DNA of 64,000 nt from TK10-74A sp965263065. Lineage in GTDB: Bacteria > Chloroflexota > Dehalococcoidia > Bin125. The translations under genes and the position numbers were made by a program. Positions 1 through 10,611 of the stretch are shown one piece after another; position 1 is the stretch's first letter, and every line of letters begins with the position of its first letter. Below the pieces are notes generated by a model. It did no database searches and had not been told where the DNA came from. It worked only from the letters and a program-made list of their open reading frames with translations. The stretch lies in contig CBDHGH010000003.1 of NCBI GenBank assembly GCA_965263065.1, positions 682,001 through 746,000 on the forward strand, in the 5' to 3' direction.

Positions 1-77
1 CCGAGCACACGGATGCACAAGATCTTGCGGGCGCCGGAGTTGTCGGCAACGACGAGGCGACTCTCCTGCTGGATCAT
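1..77 (-). CDS. rplN: 50S ribosomal protein L14 (uL14), 5' part only
   Basis: The first 25 codons of L14, cut by the window edge. The translated start MIQQESRLVVADNSGARKIL is the characteristic N-terminus of uL14, which binds 23S rRNA and bridges the subunits. Its ATG overlaps the rpsQ stop in an ATGA arrangement, so translation is probably coupled to the end of the unusual S17 tail. The position after rpsQ is the normal S10-spc order. The rest of the gene lies outside the window. Confidence 0.9.
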   Translation of the reverse strand, partial: MIQQESRLVVADNSGARKILCIRVL

Positions 78-940
78 GACTGCGTCTCGGCTTCTGGTTC
101 TGCGTCGGTGGTCGCATCCGCGGCCGCGTCTGCGGCCGCTTCCGCAGTGGCTTCCGCGGTCGCGTCGGACGGCGGCGACTCCGCATCCTCCGGGACCGGC
201 TCGGGCGTGGCGTCGGCGCTGACCTCCGCGTCCGGCGGCGCTTCGGCGACGGGGGCGGCTTCGGCGGCCGGCGTCTCGTCCGGGGCCTCCGAGGCCGCAG
301 CCTCCGGCTCTTGCGATGCTTCTGGCGCTTCCGGCTCTGCCGGGGCTTCCGGCGCTTCCGCAGGCTCCTCAGCCGGCGCCTCCGATGCCTCAGCGGGGGG
401 CTCCGGCGGCGCTTCGGCGGGCGTGTCGGCCGGCGCTTCGGCGGGCGTGTCGGACGTCATTTCGGCGGGCGTTTCGGCCATCGCTTCGGTGGGCGCTTCG
501 GCGGTCACTTCGGCGGGCGCCTCCGGCGCCTCTTCGGCGGCGGGGGCGTCCGCGACCGCAGCCGCGGGGGCGTCGGCCGGCGCTTCCTCGGCCGCTGGGG
601 CCTCGGGGGCTGCCGGCGGGTCCACCGCGGGGGCGTCGGGGGCCGGGGCCGCGTCGACGGACGGCGCCTGGATGTCGCGGGGCTGGAGCTCGGCGACCTC
701 GTGGCGCGCCAGGATCTCGACGACGCGCCACTGCTTGTGCCGCGAGAGGGGCCGGCACTCTTCGATCAGCACCTGGTCGCCGAGTGCGCAGACGTTGGTC
801 TCGTCGTGCGCCTGGAACTGCTTGCGCCGTCGCAGCACCTTCTTGTAGCGCCGATGCGTAACGGTGCGTTCGACGCGCACGACGACGGTCTTGTCCATCT
901 TGTCGCTCACGACGACGCCGGTGCGCTGCTTGCGTGCCAT
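74..940 (-). CDS. rpsQ: 30S ribosomal protein S17 (uS17) with ~200-residue acidic C-terminal tail
   Basis: Primary 16S rRNA-binding protein. Residues 1 to about 83 are a complete S17 OB-fold domain (start MARKQRTGVVVSDKMDKTVV). The family is usually about 85 residues, but this protein has 288. From about residue 90 it is low complexity, almost only Ala, Pro, Glu, Asp, Thr and Ser, with loose 8-residue repeats of the kind PAEAPADT, and I see no Arg or Lys after residue 88. The stop overlaps the rplN ATG, and rpmC ends two bases before this start, so the tail sits inside a tightly packed translated operon rather than being read-through. Such a tail should be disordered and strongly negative. 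Its role is unknown. Confidence 0.93.
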   Translation of the reverse strand: MARKQRTGVVVSDKMDKTVVVRVERTVTHRRYKKVLRRRKQFQAHDETNVCALGDQVLIEECRPLSRHKQWRVVEILARHEVAELQPRDIQAPSVDAAPAPDAPAVDPPAAPEAPAAEEAPADAPAAAVADAPAAEEAPEAPAEVTAEAPTEAMAETPAEMTSDTPAEAPADTPAEAPPEPPAEASEAPAEEPAEAPEAPAEPEAPEASQEPEAAASEAPDETPAAEAAPVAEAPPDAEVSADATPEPVPEDAESPPSDATAEATAEAAADAAADATTDAEPEAETQS

Positions 941-942
941 CG

Positions 943-1392
943 CTAGCTCGTCTCCTTCTCGGGGGCGGTCTCGGCGTCGCCGGCGGCGGCGGCGGCGGAT
1001 GAGGTCAACTCGACATCTTCGACGGCGTCGTCCACGAGGTCGTCGGCGAAGGCGGTGGGCGGGATCAGGGAGCGGGCGTCCGCGGGCAGCGCACTCGCGG
1101 CCTCTGCGCGCTCGTCGAGCGCGCGCTGCCGCTGCGGGGAGATCGGGGCGGGCGCGGCCGCGGCCAGCGGCTGCAGCGGCGCGCCGGCGACGATGGCGAG
1201 TTCGCGCTCGCGCAGGATCGTCCGCAGCCGCGCGATGCGGCGCCGGGCGCGCCGGATCGCCGTGAGGTCCTGCAGCTGATGCGTGCCCTTTTGGAAGTTC
1301 AGGTTGAAGACCTCGCGATAGGCCTCGTTGACCGCGCTGGTGAGCGCGGCGTCGTCCATCTGGCGGGCTTCGTCGGCGAGCGGGTTGGGCAT
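943..1392 (-). CDS. rpmC: 50S ribosomal protein L29 (uL29) with acidic C-terminal extension
   Basis: Small two-helix 23S rRNA-binding protein near the peptide exit tunnel. The core is residues 1 to about 67, with the typical helix containing NLNFQKGTHQLQDLTAIRRARRRIAR shortened here to its key residues: Asn-Leu, Gln-Leu and a basic RRARRR run. L29 is normally 60-75 residues; this one has 149. The extra 80 residues are Ala-rich and become acidic (FADDLVDDAVEDVEL near the end). The ATG at 1392 gives a normal L29 N-terminus, 2 nt from the rplP stop. The stop is 2 nt before the rpsQ ATG. The tail is not similar in sequence to that of S17 but shares its bias. Confidence 0.9.
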   Translation of the reverse strand: MPNPLADEARQMDDAALTSAVNEAYREVFNLNFQKGTHQLQDLTAIRRARRRIARLRTILRERELAIVAGAPLQPLAAAAPAPISPQRQRALDERAEAASALPADARSLIPPTAFADDLVDDAVEDVELTSSAAAAAGDAETAPEKETS

Positions 1393-1394
1393 GG

Positions 1395-1814
1395 TCAGAT
1401 GACCTCCAATTCGCGCTGCACGACGCGGGTATGCACGGGGAGCTTGTGGGCGGCGAGGCGCAGCGCCTCGCGGGCGTCGAGCTCGGAGACGCCGCCGATC
1501 TCGAACAGGATGCGGCCGGGCTTGACGACGGCGACCCACTTCTCGGGCGCGCCCTTGCCCTTGCCCATGCGGGTTTCGGCCGGCTTCTGGGTGACCGACT
1601 TGTCGGGGAAGATGCGGATCCAGACCTTGCCGCCGCGCTTGACGTGGTGGGTGATCGCGCGGCGCGCGGACTCGATCTGGCGGCCGTCGATCCAGGCGGC
1701 GTCGAGCGACTGCAGGCCGAAGTCGCCGAAGGCCACCTGGCTGCCGCCGTGGGCGACGCCGCGGCGGCGGCCGCGATGGTGCTTGCGCCACTTGACGCGC
1801 TTCGGTTGCAGCAT
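1395..1814 (-). CDS. rplP: 50S ribosomal protein L16 (uL16)
   Basis: 139-residue L16, a normal length, needed for the tRNA A site and late 50S assembly. It starts MLQPKRVKWRKHHRGRRRG and carries the conserved GKGKGAPEKWVAVVKPG stretch. The ATG at 1814 overlaps the rpsC stop (ATGA), which fixes the start. It is co-transcribed with its neighbours in the S10 operon. Nothing about it is unusual, in contrast with the adjacent tailed L29 and S17. Confidence 0.95.
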   Translation of the reverse strand: MLQPKRVKWRKHHRGRRRGVAHGGSQVAFGDFGLQSLDAAWIDGRQIESARRAITHHVKRGGKVWIRIFPDKSVTQKPAETRMGKGKGAPEKWVAVVKPGRILFEIGGVSELDAREALRLAAHKLPVHTRVVQRELEVI

Positions 1815-2554
1815 CAGGCGCTCCCCCGGGTGGCGGCGCCGCTGGGCCGCGCCAGGGGCGACGAGGGCGGCGGCGGCACGGCGTGCGCGGGGCCGCTGAC
1901 CTCGCGCGCGTCGGGCTTGTTGGCGGCGGCGGGCAGGATGTCGCCCTTGTAGATCCAGCACTTGACGCCGATGCGCCCGAAGACCGTATGCGCCTCGACA
2001 AAGCCGTAGTCGATGTCGGCGCGGATCGTGTGCAGGGGGACGCGGCCGTCCATCTCGCCGGCGCTGCGCGACATCTCGGCGCCGCCCAGGCGACCGCTGA
2101 TGTGAATCTTGACGCCCTCGGCGCCCCGCTGGCGGGTGCGCAGCACGGCCTGCTTGATGGCGCGGCGGAAGGCGACGCGGCGCTCGAGTTGGTCGGCGAC
2201 GTTGCGCGCCACCAGGTAGGCGTCGAGTTCCGGGGTGCGAATCTCCTGGATGTTCACGCGCACGCGGCGGCCGGTGAGCTTCTCGAGGTCGGTGCGGAGT
2301 TCGTCGACCTTCTGGCCGCCGCGGCCGATGACGATGCCCGGCTTGGCCGTGTGGATGGAGACCGTGAGCTGGCTGATGTTGCGCTCGATCTCGACGCGGG
2401 AGATGCCGGCCTCGCCCCGGGCGTCGGCCAGGAAGTCGCGAATCGCGCGGTCCTCGCGCAGGAGCTTGGCGTAGTCCTGGTCGGCGTACCACTGGCTGCG
2501 CCAAGTGTAGATGGTGCCGATGCGGAAGCTGGTGGGATGCACCTTGTGGCCCAT
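1814..2554 (-). CDS. rpsC: 30S ribosomal protein S3 (uS3)
   Basis: 246-residue S3, part of the mRNA entry channel. It begins MGHKVHPTSFRIGTIYTWRS, has a KH domain with the VIGRGGQKVDEL loop, and the C-terminal S3 domain with the GRLGGAEMSR motif. It ends with a short Pro/Ser/Ala-rich segment after the usual fold, modest compared with the tails on S17 and S18. Its stop overlaps the rplP start and it lies 3 nt after rplV. Confidence 0.95.
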   Translation of the reverse strand: MGHKVHPTSFRIGTIYTWRSQWYADQDYAKLLREDRAIRDFLADARGEAGISRVEIERNISQLTVSIHTAKPGIVIGRGGQKVDELRTDLEKLTGRRVRVNIQEIRTPELDAYLVARNVADQLERRVAFRRAIKQAVLRTRQRGAEGVKIHISGRLGGAEMSRSAGEMDGRVPLHTIRADIDYGFVEAHTVFGRIGVKCWIYKGDILPAAANKPDAREVSGPAHAVPPPPSSPLARPSGAATRGSA

Positions 2555-2557
2555 GGG

Positions 2558-2896
2558 CTACTCCTGCTCGTCCGTGACGATGACCGTGATGTGGCACGTG
2601 CGCTTGAGCAGCGGCTGCACGCGGCCGCGCGCGGCGGCCCGGAAGCGATGCAAAGTGCGGGCGTCACCGGCGTAGATCTGCGCGATGCGCAGGTCGCCGG
2701 CGGCGAGGTCGTAGTTGCTCTCCGCGTTGGCGGCGGCCGACTCGACGACCTTGGCGACCTGTTTCGCACCCGGCTTGGGGGTGAAGCGCAGCGTCGTGAG
2801 GGCGGCCTCGACGCGCATGCCGCGCAGCCCCTGCAGGATCATGCGGGCCTTGCGGGGCGACATGCGGACGTACTTGGCGGTCGCGCGGACTTGCAT
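2558..2896 (-). CDS. rplV: 50S ribosomal protein L22 (uL22)
   Basis: 112-residue L22, which lines the exit tunnel with its beta hairpin. It opens MQVRATAKYVRMSPRKARMI, has the NAESNYDL segment, and ends just after the RGRVQPLLKRTCHITVIV strand. Length is normal. Spacing is 3 nt to rpsC and 3 nt after rpsS, as expected inside the S10 operon. Confidence 0.95.
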   Translation of the reverse strand: MQVRATAKYVRMSPRKARMILQGLRGMRVEAALTTLRFTPKPGAKQVAKVVESAAANAESNYDLAAGDLRIAQIYAGDARTLHRFRAAARGRVQPLLKRTCHITVIVTDEQE

Positions 2897-2899
2897 AGT

Positions 2900-3184
2900 T
2901 TATCGCACCCGGGTGCTGCGGTCGGAGCGGCCCACGTGGCCCCGGAAGGTGCGCGTGGGGGCGAACTCGCCGAGCTTGTGGCCGACCATGTTCTCGGAGA
3001 CGAAGACGGGGATGTGGCGGCGGCCGTCGTGGACGCCGATCGTCATGCCCACCATCTCGGGGGTGATGGTGGAAGCGCGCGCCCAGGTCTGGATGACCGT
3101 GCGCTTGCCGGAGACGCGCACCCGCTCGACCTTCGCCTGCAAGCGATAGTCGATGTAGGGCCCCTTCTTGGTCGATCGGGACAT
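2900..3184 (-). CDS. rpsS: 30S ribosomal protein S19 (uS19)
   Basis: 94-residue S19, located in the 30S head near protein S13 and the A-site finger. It begins MSRSTKKGPYIDYRLQAKVE and contains the strongly conserved HDGRRHIPVFVSENMVGHKL and GEFAPTRTF segments. I chose the ATG at 3184 because it gives the family's usual N-terminus; the open frame continues upstream only as a shadow of rplB. It sits 8 nt after rplB. Confidence 0.95.
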   Translation of the reverse strand: MSRSTKKGPYIDYRLQAKVERVRVSGKRTVIQTWARASTITPEMVGMTIGVHDGRRHIPVFVSENMVGHKLGEFAPTRTFRGHVGRSDRSTRVR

Positions 3185-3192
3185 AGGGTCTC

Positions 3193-4032
3193 CTAACGCC
3201 GCTTGCGCCCGCGGCGACGGACGATGTACTTGTCGGACGGCTTCTTGCCCCGCGTGCGATAGCCCAGCGTGGGCTTGCCCCAGGGCGTCTTGGGCGAGGG
3301 CAGGCCGATGGGCGCCTTGCCCTCGCCGCCGCCGTGGGGATGGTCGACGGGGTTCATGGCGGAGCCGCGCACCTGGGGGCGCCGGCCGCGATGCCGGGTG
3401 CGGCCCGCTTTGCCCAGCTTGATGTTGCCGTGCTCCACGTTGCCGACCTGGCCGATGGTGGCGTAGCACTCGTGGCGCACACGGCGCATCTCGCCCGAGG
3501 GCAGGCGCAGCAGGACGAAGTCGCCCTCCTTGGCCATGATCTGGGCGGCGGCCCCCGCGCTGCGCACGATCTGCGCGCCGCGGCCGGGATTCAGTTCCAC
3601 GCCGTGCACGGCGGTGCCGTTGGGAATGAGATTCAGGGGCATGGTGTTGCCGGTGCGGACGGGCGCGTCGGGGCCGGTGTGGATGCGGGCGTCGACGGCC
3701 AGGCCCACCGGAGCGAGGATGTACCGCTTCTCGCCGTCGGCGTAAAAGATGAGGGCGATGCGGGCGCTGCGGTTGGGGTCGTACTCGATCGCGCGCACGC
3801 GGCCTTCGATGCCCACGCGGTCGCGGCGCTTCCAGTCGATGATGCGGTAGCGCCGCTTGTGGCCGCCGCCGCGATGCCGCACGGTCAGGCGGCCCTGGTT
3901 GTTGCGACCAGCCTTGCGCTTCTGGGGGGCGAGCAGGCTCTTCTCGGGCCGCTTCTTCGTGATCTCCTCGAACGTGTGTCCCGAGGAGTTGCGGCGGCCG
4001 GGCGACGTGGGCTTGAACTTCTTGAGCGGCAC
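3193..4032 (-). CDS. rplB: 50S ribosomal protein L2 (uL2)
   Basis: 279-residue L2, required for subunit association and peptidyl transferase centre formation. It has the normal length, the N-terminal KKFKPTSPGRR segment, the RNA-binding centre, and the C-terminal GVAMNPVDHPHGGG-type motif (here SAMNPVDHPHGGGEGKA) with its conserved His. It lies 1 nt after rplW. Confidence 0.96.
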   Translation of the reverse strand: MPLKKFKPTSPGRRNSSGHTFEEITKKRPEKSLLAPQKRKAGRNNQGRLTVRHRGGGHKRRYRIIDWKRRDRVGIEGRVRAIEYDPNRSARIALIFYADGEKRYILAPVGLAVDARIHTGPDAPVRTGNTMPLNLIPNGTAVHGVELNPGRGAQIVRSAGAAAQIMAKEGDFVLLRLPSGEMRRVRHECYATIGQVGNVEHGNIKLGKAGRTRHRGRRPQVRGSAMNPVDHPHGGGEGKAPIGLPSPKTPWGKPTLGYRTRGKKPSDKYIVRRRGRKRR

Positions 4033-4033
4033 C

Positions 4034-4330
4034 CTACACCCCCTCGAAGAGTTTGATCTCGTAGCCGTCGGCCAGGGTGACGACCGCCTTCTTCCAGCTC
4101 GGCTCGGTGCCGTAGTGGCGGCCGAAGCGGCGGCGGCGGCCGCGCACGTTCATCGTGTTGACGCGACGCACGACGACGTTGAAGCCGATCTCGACGGCTT
4201 CCTTGATCTGCATCTTGTTGGCGCGCGGGTCGACCTCGAAGACGTACTGCCCCACGCCGGCGAGCTCCGTCGATTTCTCCGTGATGATCGGCCGTCGCAC
4301 GACCGAGAAGGGGTGAATGTCCTTGGGCAT
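4034..4330 (-). CDS. rplW: 50S ribosomal protein L23 (uL23)
   Basis: 98-residue L23, which forms the docking site for trigger factor and SRP at the exit tunnel. It shows the opening RRPIITEKST motif and the NTMNVRGRRRRFGR basic loop typical of the family. Its ATG directly abuts the rplD stop codon with no gap. Length is normal. Confidence 0.95.
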   Translation of the reverse strand: MPKDIHPFSVVRRPIITEKSTELAGVGQYVFEVDPRANKMQIKEAVEIGFNVVVRRVNTMNVRGRRRRFGRHYGTEPSWKKAVVTLADGYEIKLFEGV

Positions 4331-5011
4331 CTAGGACTCCTCCTCGTGCGGCGGGGGCGGGGCGGCGGGGGCGCGACGCGCGGCGCTGCGCTCGCCGCCC
4401 CAGAGGGCCTCGGCGCGGCGCAGGGCGGCCTCGGTCATGACGATGTGGTCGTGCGTCAGCAGCGATTCCACGTTCAGCGTGTCCGCGGGGCAGGTATCCA
4501 TGGCGCGCAGGTTGCGGATGCCGCGCTTGAGCGCGTCGTTGCTGCGGCTGGTCACGAGCAGGCCGCTGCGCTGCACGCCCAGATCGGCGAGCAGTTGCTC
4601 CACCGCCTGCGTCTTGGGCTCGAAGGACTCGCCGTCGAGGACGATGAGGCCGCCCTCGGCGGCGCGCTGCGAGAGCATGGAGCGGATCGCCAGGCGGCGC
4701 ATGCGCCGGGGCAGGCGCTGCCGGTAGGAGCGGGGGTGGGGGCCGTGGGCGACCGCGCCGCCGCGACGCACGGGCGAGGAGGCGCCGCCCTGGCGGGCCC
4801 GGCCGGTCCCCTTCTGGCGACGCGTCTTGCCGGTGCTGCTGCGGTGGTCGGAGCGATTGAGCGTGCTGGCCGTGCCCTGCCGCCGGTTGGCGAGTTGGGC
4901 GACGTGGGCCTGATGCACGACGGGCAGGTTCGGCTCAATGCCGAAGACGGCGTCATCAACGTCGATCTGGCGCAACTCCACGCCGCTGCGGTCGACGAGG
5001 GAGAGCTTCAT
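4331..5011 (-). CDS. rplD: 50S ribosomal protein L4 (uL4)
   Basis: 226-residue L4, an early assembly protein that in enterobacteria also represses the S10 operon. It contains the RSSTGKTRRQKGTGRARQGG tunnel loop and the SYRQRLPRRMRRLA region. The C-terminus carries a short Ala/Pro/Glu extra (about 20 residues) beyond the usual end. The start overlaps the rplC stop (ATGA). Whether it autoregulates here cannot be seen from the sequence. Confidence 0.95.
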   Translation of the reverse strand: MKLSLVDRSGVELRQIDVDDAVFGIEPNLPVVHQAHVAQLANRRQGTASTLNRSDHRSSTGKTRRQKGTGRARQGGASSPVRRGGAVAHGPHPRSYRQRLPRRMRRLAIRSMLSQRAAEGGLIVLDGESFEPKTQAVEQLLADLGVQRSGLLVTSRSNDALKRGIRNLRAMDTCPADTLNVESLLTHDHIVMTEAALRRAEALWGGERSAARRAPAAPPPPHEEES

Positions 5012-5655
5012 GCCCGGCTCCGTGACTGGCGATTGGTCTGGCGGATGCGCACGAGGCCGTCGGTCGCGCCGGGGACGGAACCGTTGACGAAGACGAGGCC
5101 GCGCTCGGGCTGCACGCGCACGACTTCGAGGTTGATCGTGGAGGCCGTCTTGCCGCCCATGCGGCCCGCCATGCGGGTGCCCTTGAGGACCCGGCCCGGC
5201 GTGGAGCCGGCGCCGATGGAGCCGGGCGAGCGATGGCGATCGCTCTGACCGTGCGTCTTGGGGCCGCCGGCGAAGTGATGGCGCTTGACGCCGCCCTGGA
5301 AGCCCTTGCCCTTGCCGATGCCCTGCACGTCGACGTGGTCGCCGACGTGGAAGACCTCATCGGCGGTGAGCGTCTGGCCGACGCTGAGCGCGTCGTAGTC
5401 GTCGGCGGGGAACTCCGCCAGGTGCTTGAGGGCGCCGTTGGAGCGGGTGTGTCCGCGCTCGGCCTTGTTGGCCTTCCGCTCGGGTATGGGGCCGAAGCCG
5501 ACCTGCACGGCGGCGTAGCCGTCGCGCTCGGGGGTGCGGATCTGGGTGATGGGACAGGGGCCGACTTCCAGCACCGTGCAGCCGGCGACGCGGCCATCCT
5601 CCTGGATGACCTGCACCATGCCGCGCTTTTTGCCGAGGAGTCCCAGCACCGTCAC
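5008..5655 (-). CDS. rplC: 50S ribosomal protein L3 (uL3)
   Basis: 215-residue L3, which reaches the peptidyl transferase centre and starts 50S assembly. It shows the LLGKKRGMVQVIQEDG start, the GIGKGKGFQGGVKRHHF signature and the PGSIGAGSTPGRVLKGTRMA segment that holds the methylated Gln equivalent region. Length is normal. It is separated from rpsJ by 73 nt, the largest gap in this part of the operon. Confidence 0.95.
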   Translation of the reverse strand: MTVLGLLGKKRGMVQVIQEDGRVAGCTVLEVGPCPITQIRTPERDGYAAVQVGFGPIPERKANKAERGHTRSNGALKHLAEFPADDYDALSVGQTLTADEVFHVGDHVDVQGIGKGKGFQGGVKRHHFAGGPKTHGQSDRHRSPGSIGAGSTPGRVLKGTRMAGRMGGKTASTINLEVVRVQPERGLVFVNGSVPGATDGLVRIRQTNRQSRSRA

Positions 5656-5728
5656 GATTGTCCGTCCCCGTCCCTTCTGCTCTCGGTTTTTCTCTGCGCC
5701 GGTTCTGGGCGCGGGCGTCTTGGCCGAC

Positions 5729-6037
<309 letters not shown>

Positions 6038-6044
6038 GCGACGG

Positions 6045-7244
<1,200 letters not shown>

Positions 7245-7295
7245 GGGAATCCTTCCTGCGTTCCTGGCCGGGGGCGCTCGCGGCGCTCCGGCACT

Positions 7296-9359
<2,064 letters not shown>

Positions 9360-9371
9360 GGGGTAGCGGTC

Positions 9372-9842
9372 CTACCAGCGGTAGTGCACGAAAGCGCGGT
9401 TCGCCTCGGCCATCCGGTGGGTATCGTCACGACGCTTGACGGCCGTGCCTTGGTTCTCGGAAGCGTCCATCAGCTCCTGCGCCAGGCGCTCGGCCATGGA
9501 GCGGCCACCGCGCGCGCGCGCGGCGGTCAGGATCCAGCGCACCGCCAGCGCGGCGCGGCGGTCGGCGCGGATCTCGACGGGCACCTGGTAGGTCGCGCCG
9601 CCGACGCGGCGGGGCTTGACTTCCATCTGCGGCGTGACGTTGCGCATCGCCTGCTGAAAGACGTCGATGCCGTCGCGGCGGGTGCGCTCTTCGATGTGCG
9701 CGAGCGCGCCGTAGACGATGCGCTCGGCGGCGCCCTTCTTGCCATTCATCATCACCTTGTTGATGAACTGTTGCAGGACGTGGCTGTTGTAGCGCGGATC
9801 AGGCGGGATCTTGTGCCGCTCGGGCCGATTCCGGCGTGGCAT
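9372..9842 (-). CDS. rpsG: 30S ribosomal protein S7 (uS7)
   Basis: 156-residue S7, which nucleates 30S head assembly and contacts E-site tRNA. It starts MPRRNRPERHKIPPDPRYNS and has the basic VGGATYQVPVEIRADRRAAL-type conserved segment (kept here in short form: GGATYQVPVEIR). Length is normal. It lies 22 nt after rpsL. In enterobacteria S7 represses the str operon; no such site could be identified here. Confidence 0.96.
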   Translation of the reverse strand: MPRRNRPERHKIPPDPRYNSHVLQQFINKVMMNGKKGAAERIVYGALAHIEERTRRDGIDVFQQAMRNVTPQMEVKPRRVGGATYQVPVEIRADRRAALAVRWILTAARARGGRSMAERLAQELMDASENQGTAVKRRDDTHRMAEANRAFVHYRW

Positions 9843-9864
9843 ATCGCTCGCAATCCTTCGCTGA

Positions 9865-10302
9865 TCAGGCCGGCGCGGCCGTGGTGGGCCCGCCGGTGCG
9901 ACGGGTGCCGTACTTCGAGCGACCGCGCTTGCGGCCGCCCACGCCCTGGGCGTCGAGCGCGCCGCGGATGACGTGGTAGCGCACCCCCGGCAGGTCCTTC
10001 ACGCGCCCGCCGCGGATGAGCACCACCGAGTGCTCCTGCAGCGTGTGCCCCTCGCCGGGGATGTAGGCCGTGACCTCGATGCCGTTGGTCAGCCGCACGC
10101 GGCAGACCTTGCGCAGGGCCGAGTTGGGCTTCTTGGGCGTCATCGTGCGGACGGCCGTGCAGACGCCGCGCATCTGGGGAGAGCCGCGCCCCTCGCGGGT
10201 GCGGTTGGTCAGCGAGTTATGCATGAACCGCAGCGCAGGCGCTTTGGTCTTCTTGACGGTCTTCTTGCGACCGCGGCGCACCAACTGATTGACTGTGGGC
10301 AC
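9865..10302 (-). CDS. rpsL: 30S ribosomal protein S12 (uS12)
   Basis: 145-residue decoding-centre protein. I chose the GTG at 10302, which gives the canonical PTVNQLVRRGRKK N-terminus and has a GAAGGG stretch a suitable distance upstream; an ATG at 10329 would add nine atypical residues. The streptomycin-region segments TPKKPNSALRK and VKDLPGVRYH are intact. About 14 residues are inserted after PALRF, an insertion known from Firmicutes and Chloroflexota S12. It is first in the str-S10-spc operon, about 220 nt downstream of a good promoter. Confidence 0.93.
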   Translation of the reverse strand: MPTVNQLVRRGRKKTVKKTKAPALRFMHNSLTNRTREGRGSPQMRGVCTAVRTMTPKKPNSALRKVCRVRLTNGIEVTAYIPGEGHTLQEHSVVLIRGGRVKDLPGVRYHVIRGALDAQGVGGRKRGRSKYGTRRTGGPTTAAPA

Positions 10303-10443
10303 GAGCCCCGCCCTTCGCTTGGCCTGCACGCTTGGTCCACGCGCTTCGAGCGCCGCGGACCCCCGTCGCTCCGATCGGGGCCGGCACGGCCGGACAATCC
10401 CCGGAGCAATCAGAAAGGGCCCAGGCCGTCCGATAGAACCCTT

Positions 10444-10460
10444 CCGGCACCAGGTGCCGG
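10444..10460 (-). promoter_or_regulatory. Palindromic hairpin in the rpsL leader
   Basis: CCGGCACC-A-GGTGCCGG is a perfect 8-base inverted repeat within the roughly 220-nt untranslated leader of the ribosomal operon. In RNA about six pairs with a 5-nt loop would form. It may be a leader regulatory structure. No U-run follows, so it is not an obvious intrinsic terminator. Confidence 0.35.
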
Positions 10461-10523
10461 CGGTTGTCTCCGGTTTCGGCCTCGACCCGTACGGGGGACG
10501 TGAACCTCGGCGTACAGCAGCAC

Positions 10524-10553
10524 AGCCTACGGACGCCGGATCGCGACTGTCAA
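10524..10553 (-). promoter_or_regulatory. Promoter of the str-S10-spc ribosomal operon
   Basis: On the minus strand a perfect -35 TTGACA (10553-10548) is followed after 18 nt by TAGGCT (10529-10524), a TAnnnT -10 box of the kind expected in a GC-rich genome. It is the only consensus -35 in the 309-nt gap before rpsL and would give a leader of about 220 nt. Confidence 0.6.
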
Positions 10554-10611
10554 GGGAGGCGGCGGGGGATCGAGGGGCAGTTTACGCGCGGCGCGCTCAC
10601 CGCGTCGCCGC

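Noticed and set aside
108..946. Ser/Gly/Ala- and Arg-rich frames opposite the S17 tail
   Set aside because: Mirror images of the repeated tail codons; the minus-strand frame carries the S17 fold and correct neighbours.
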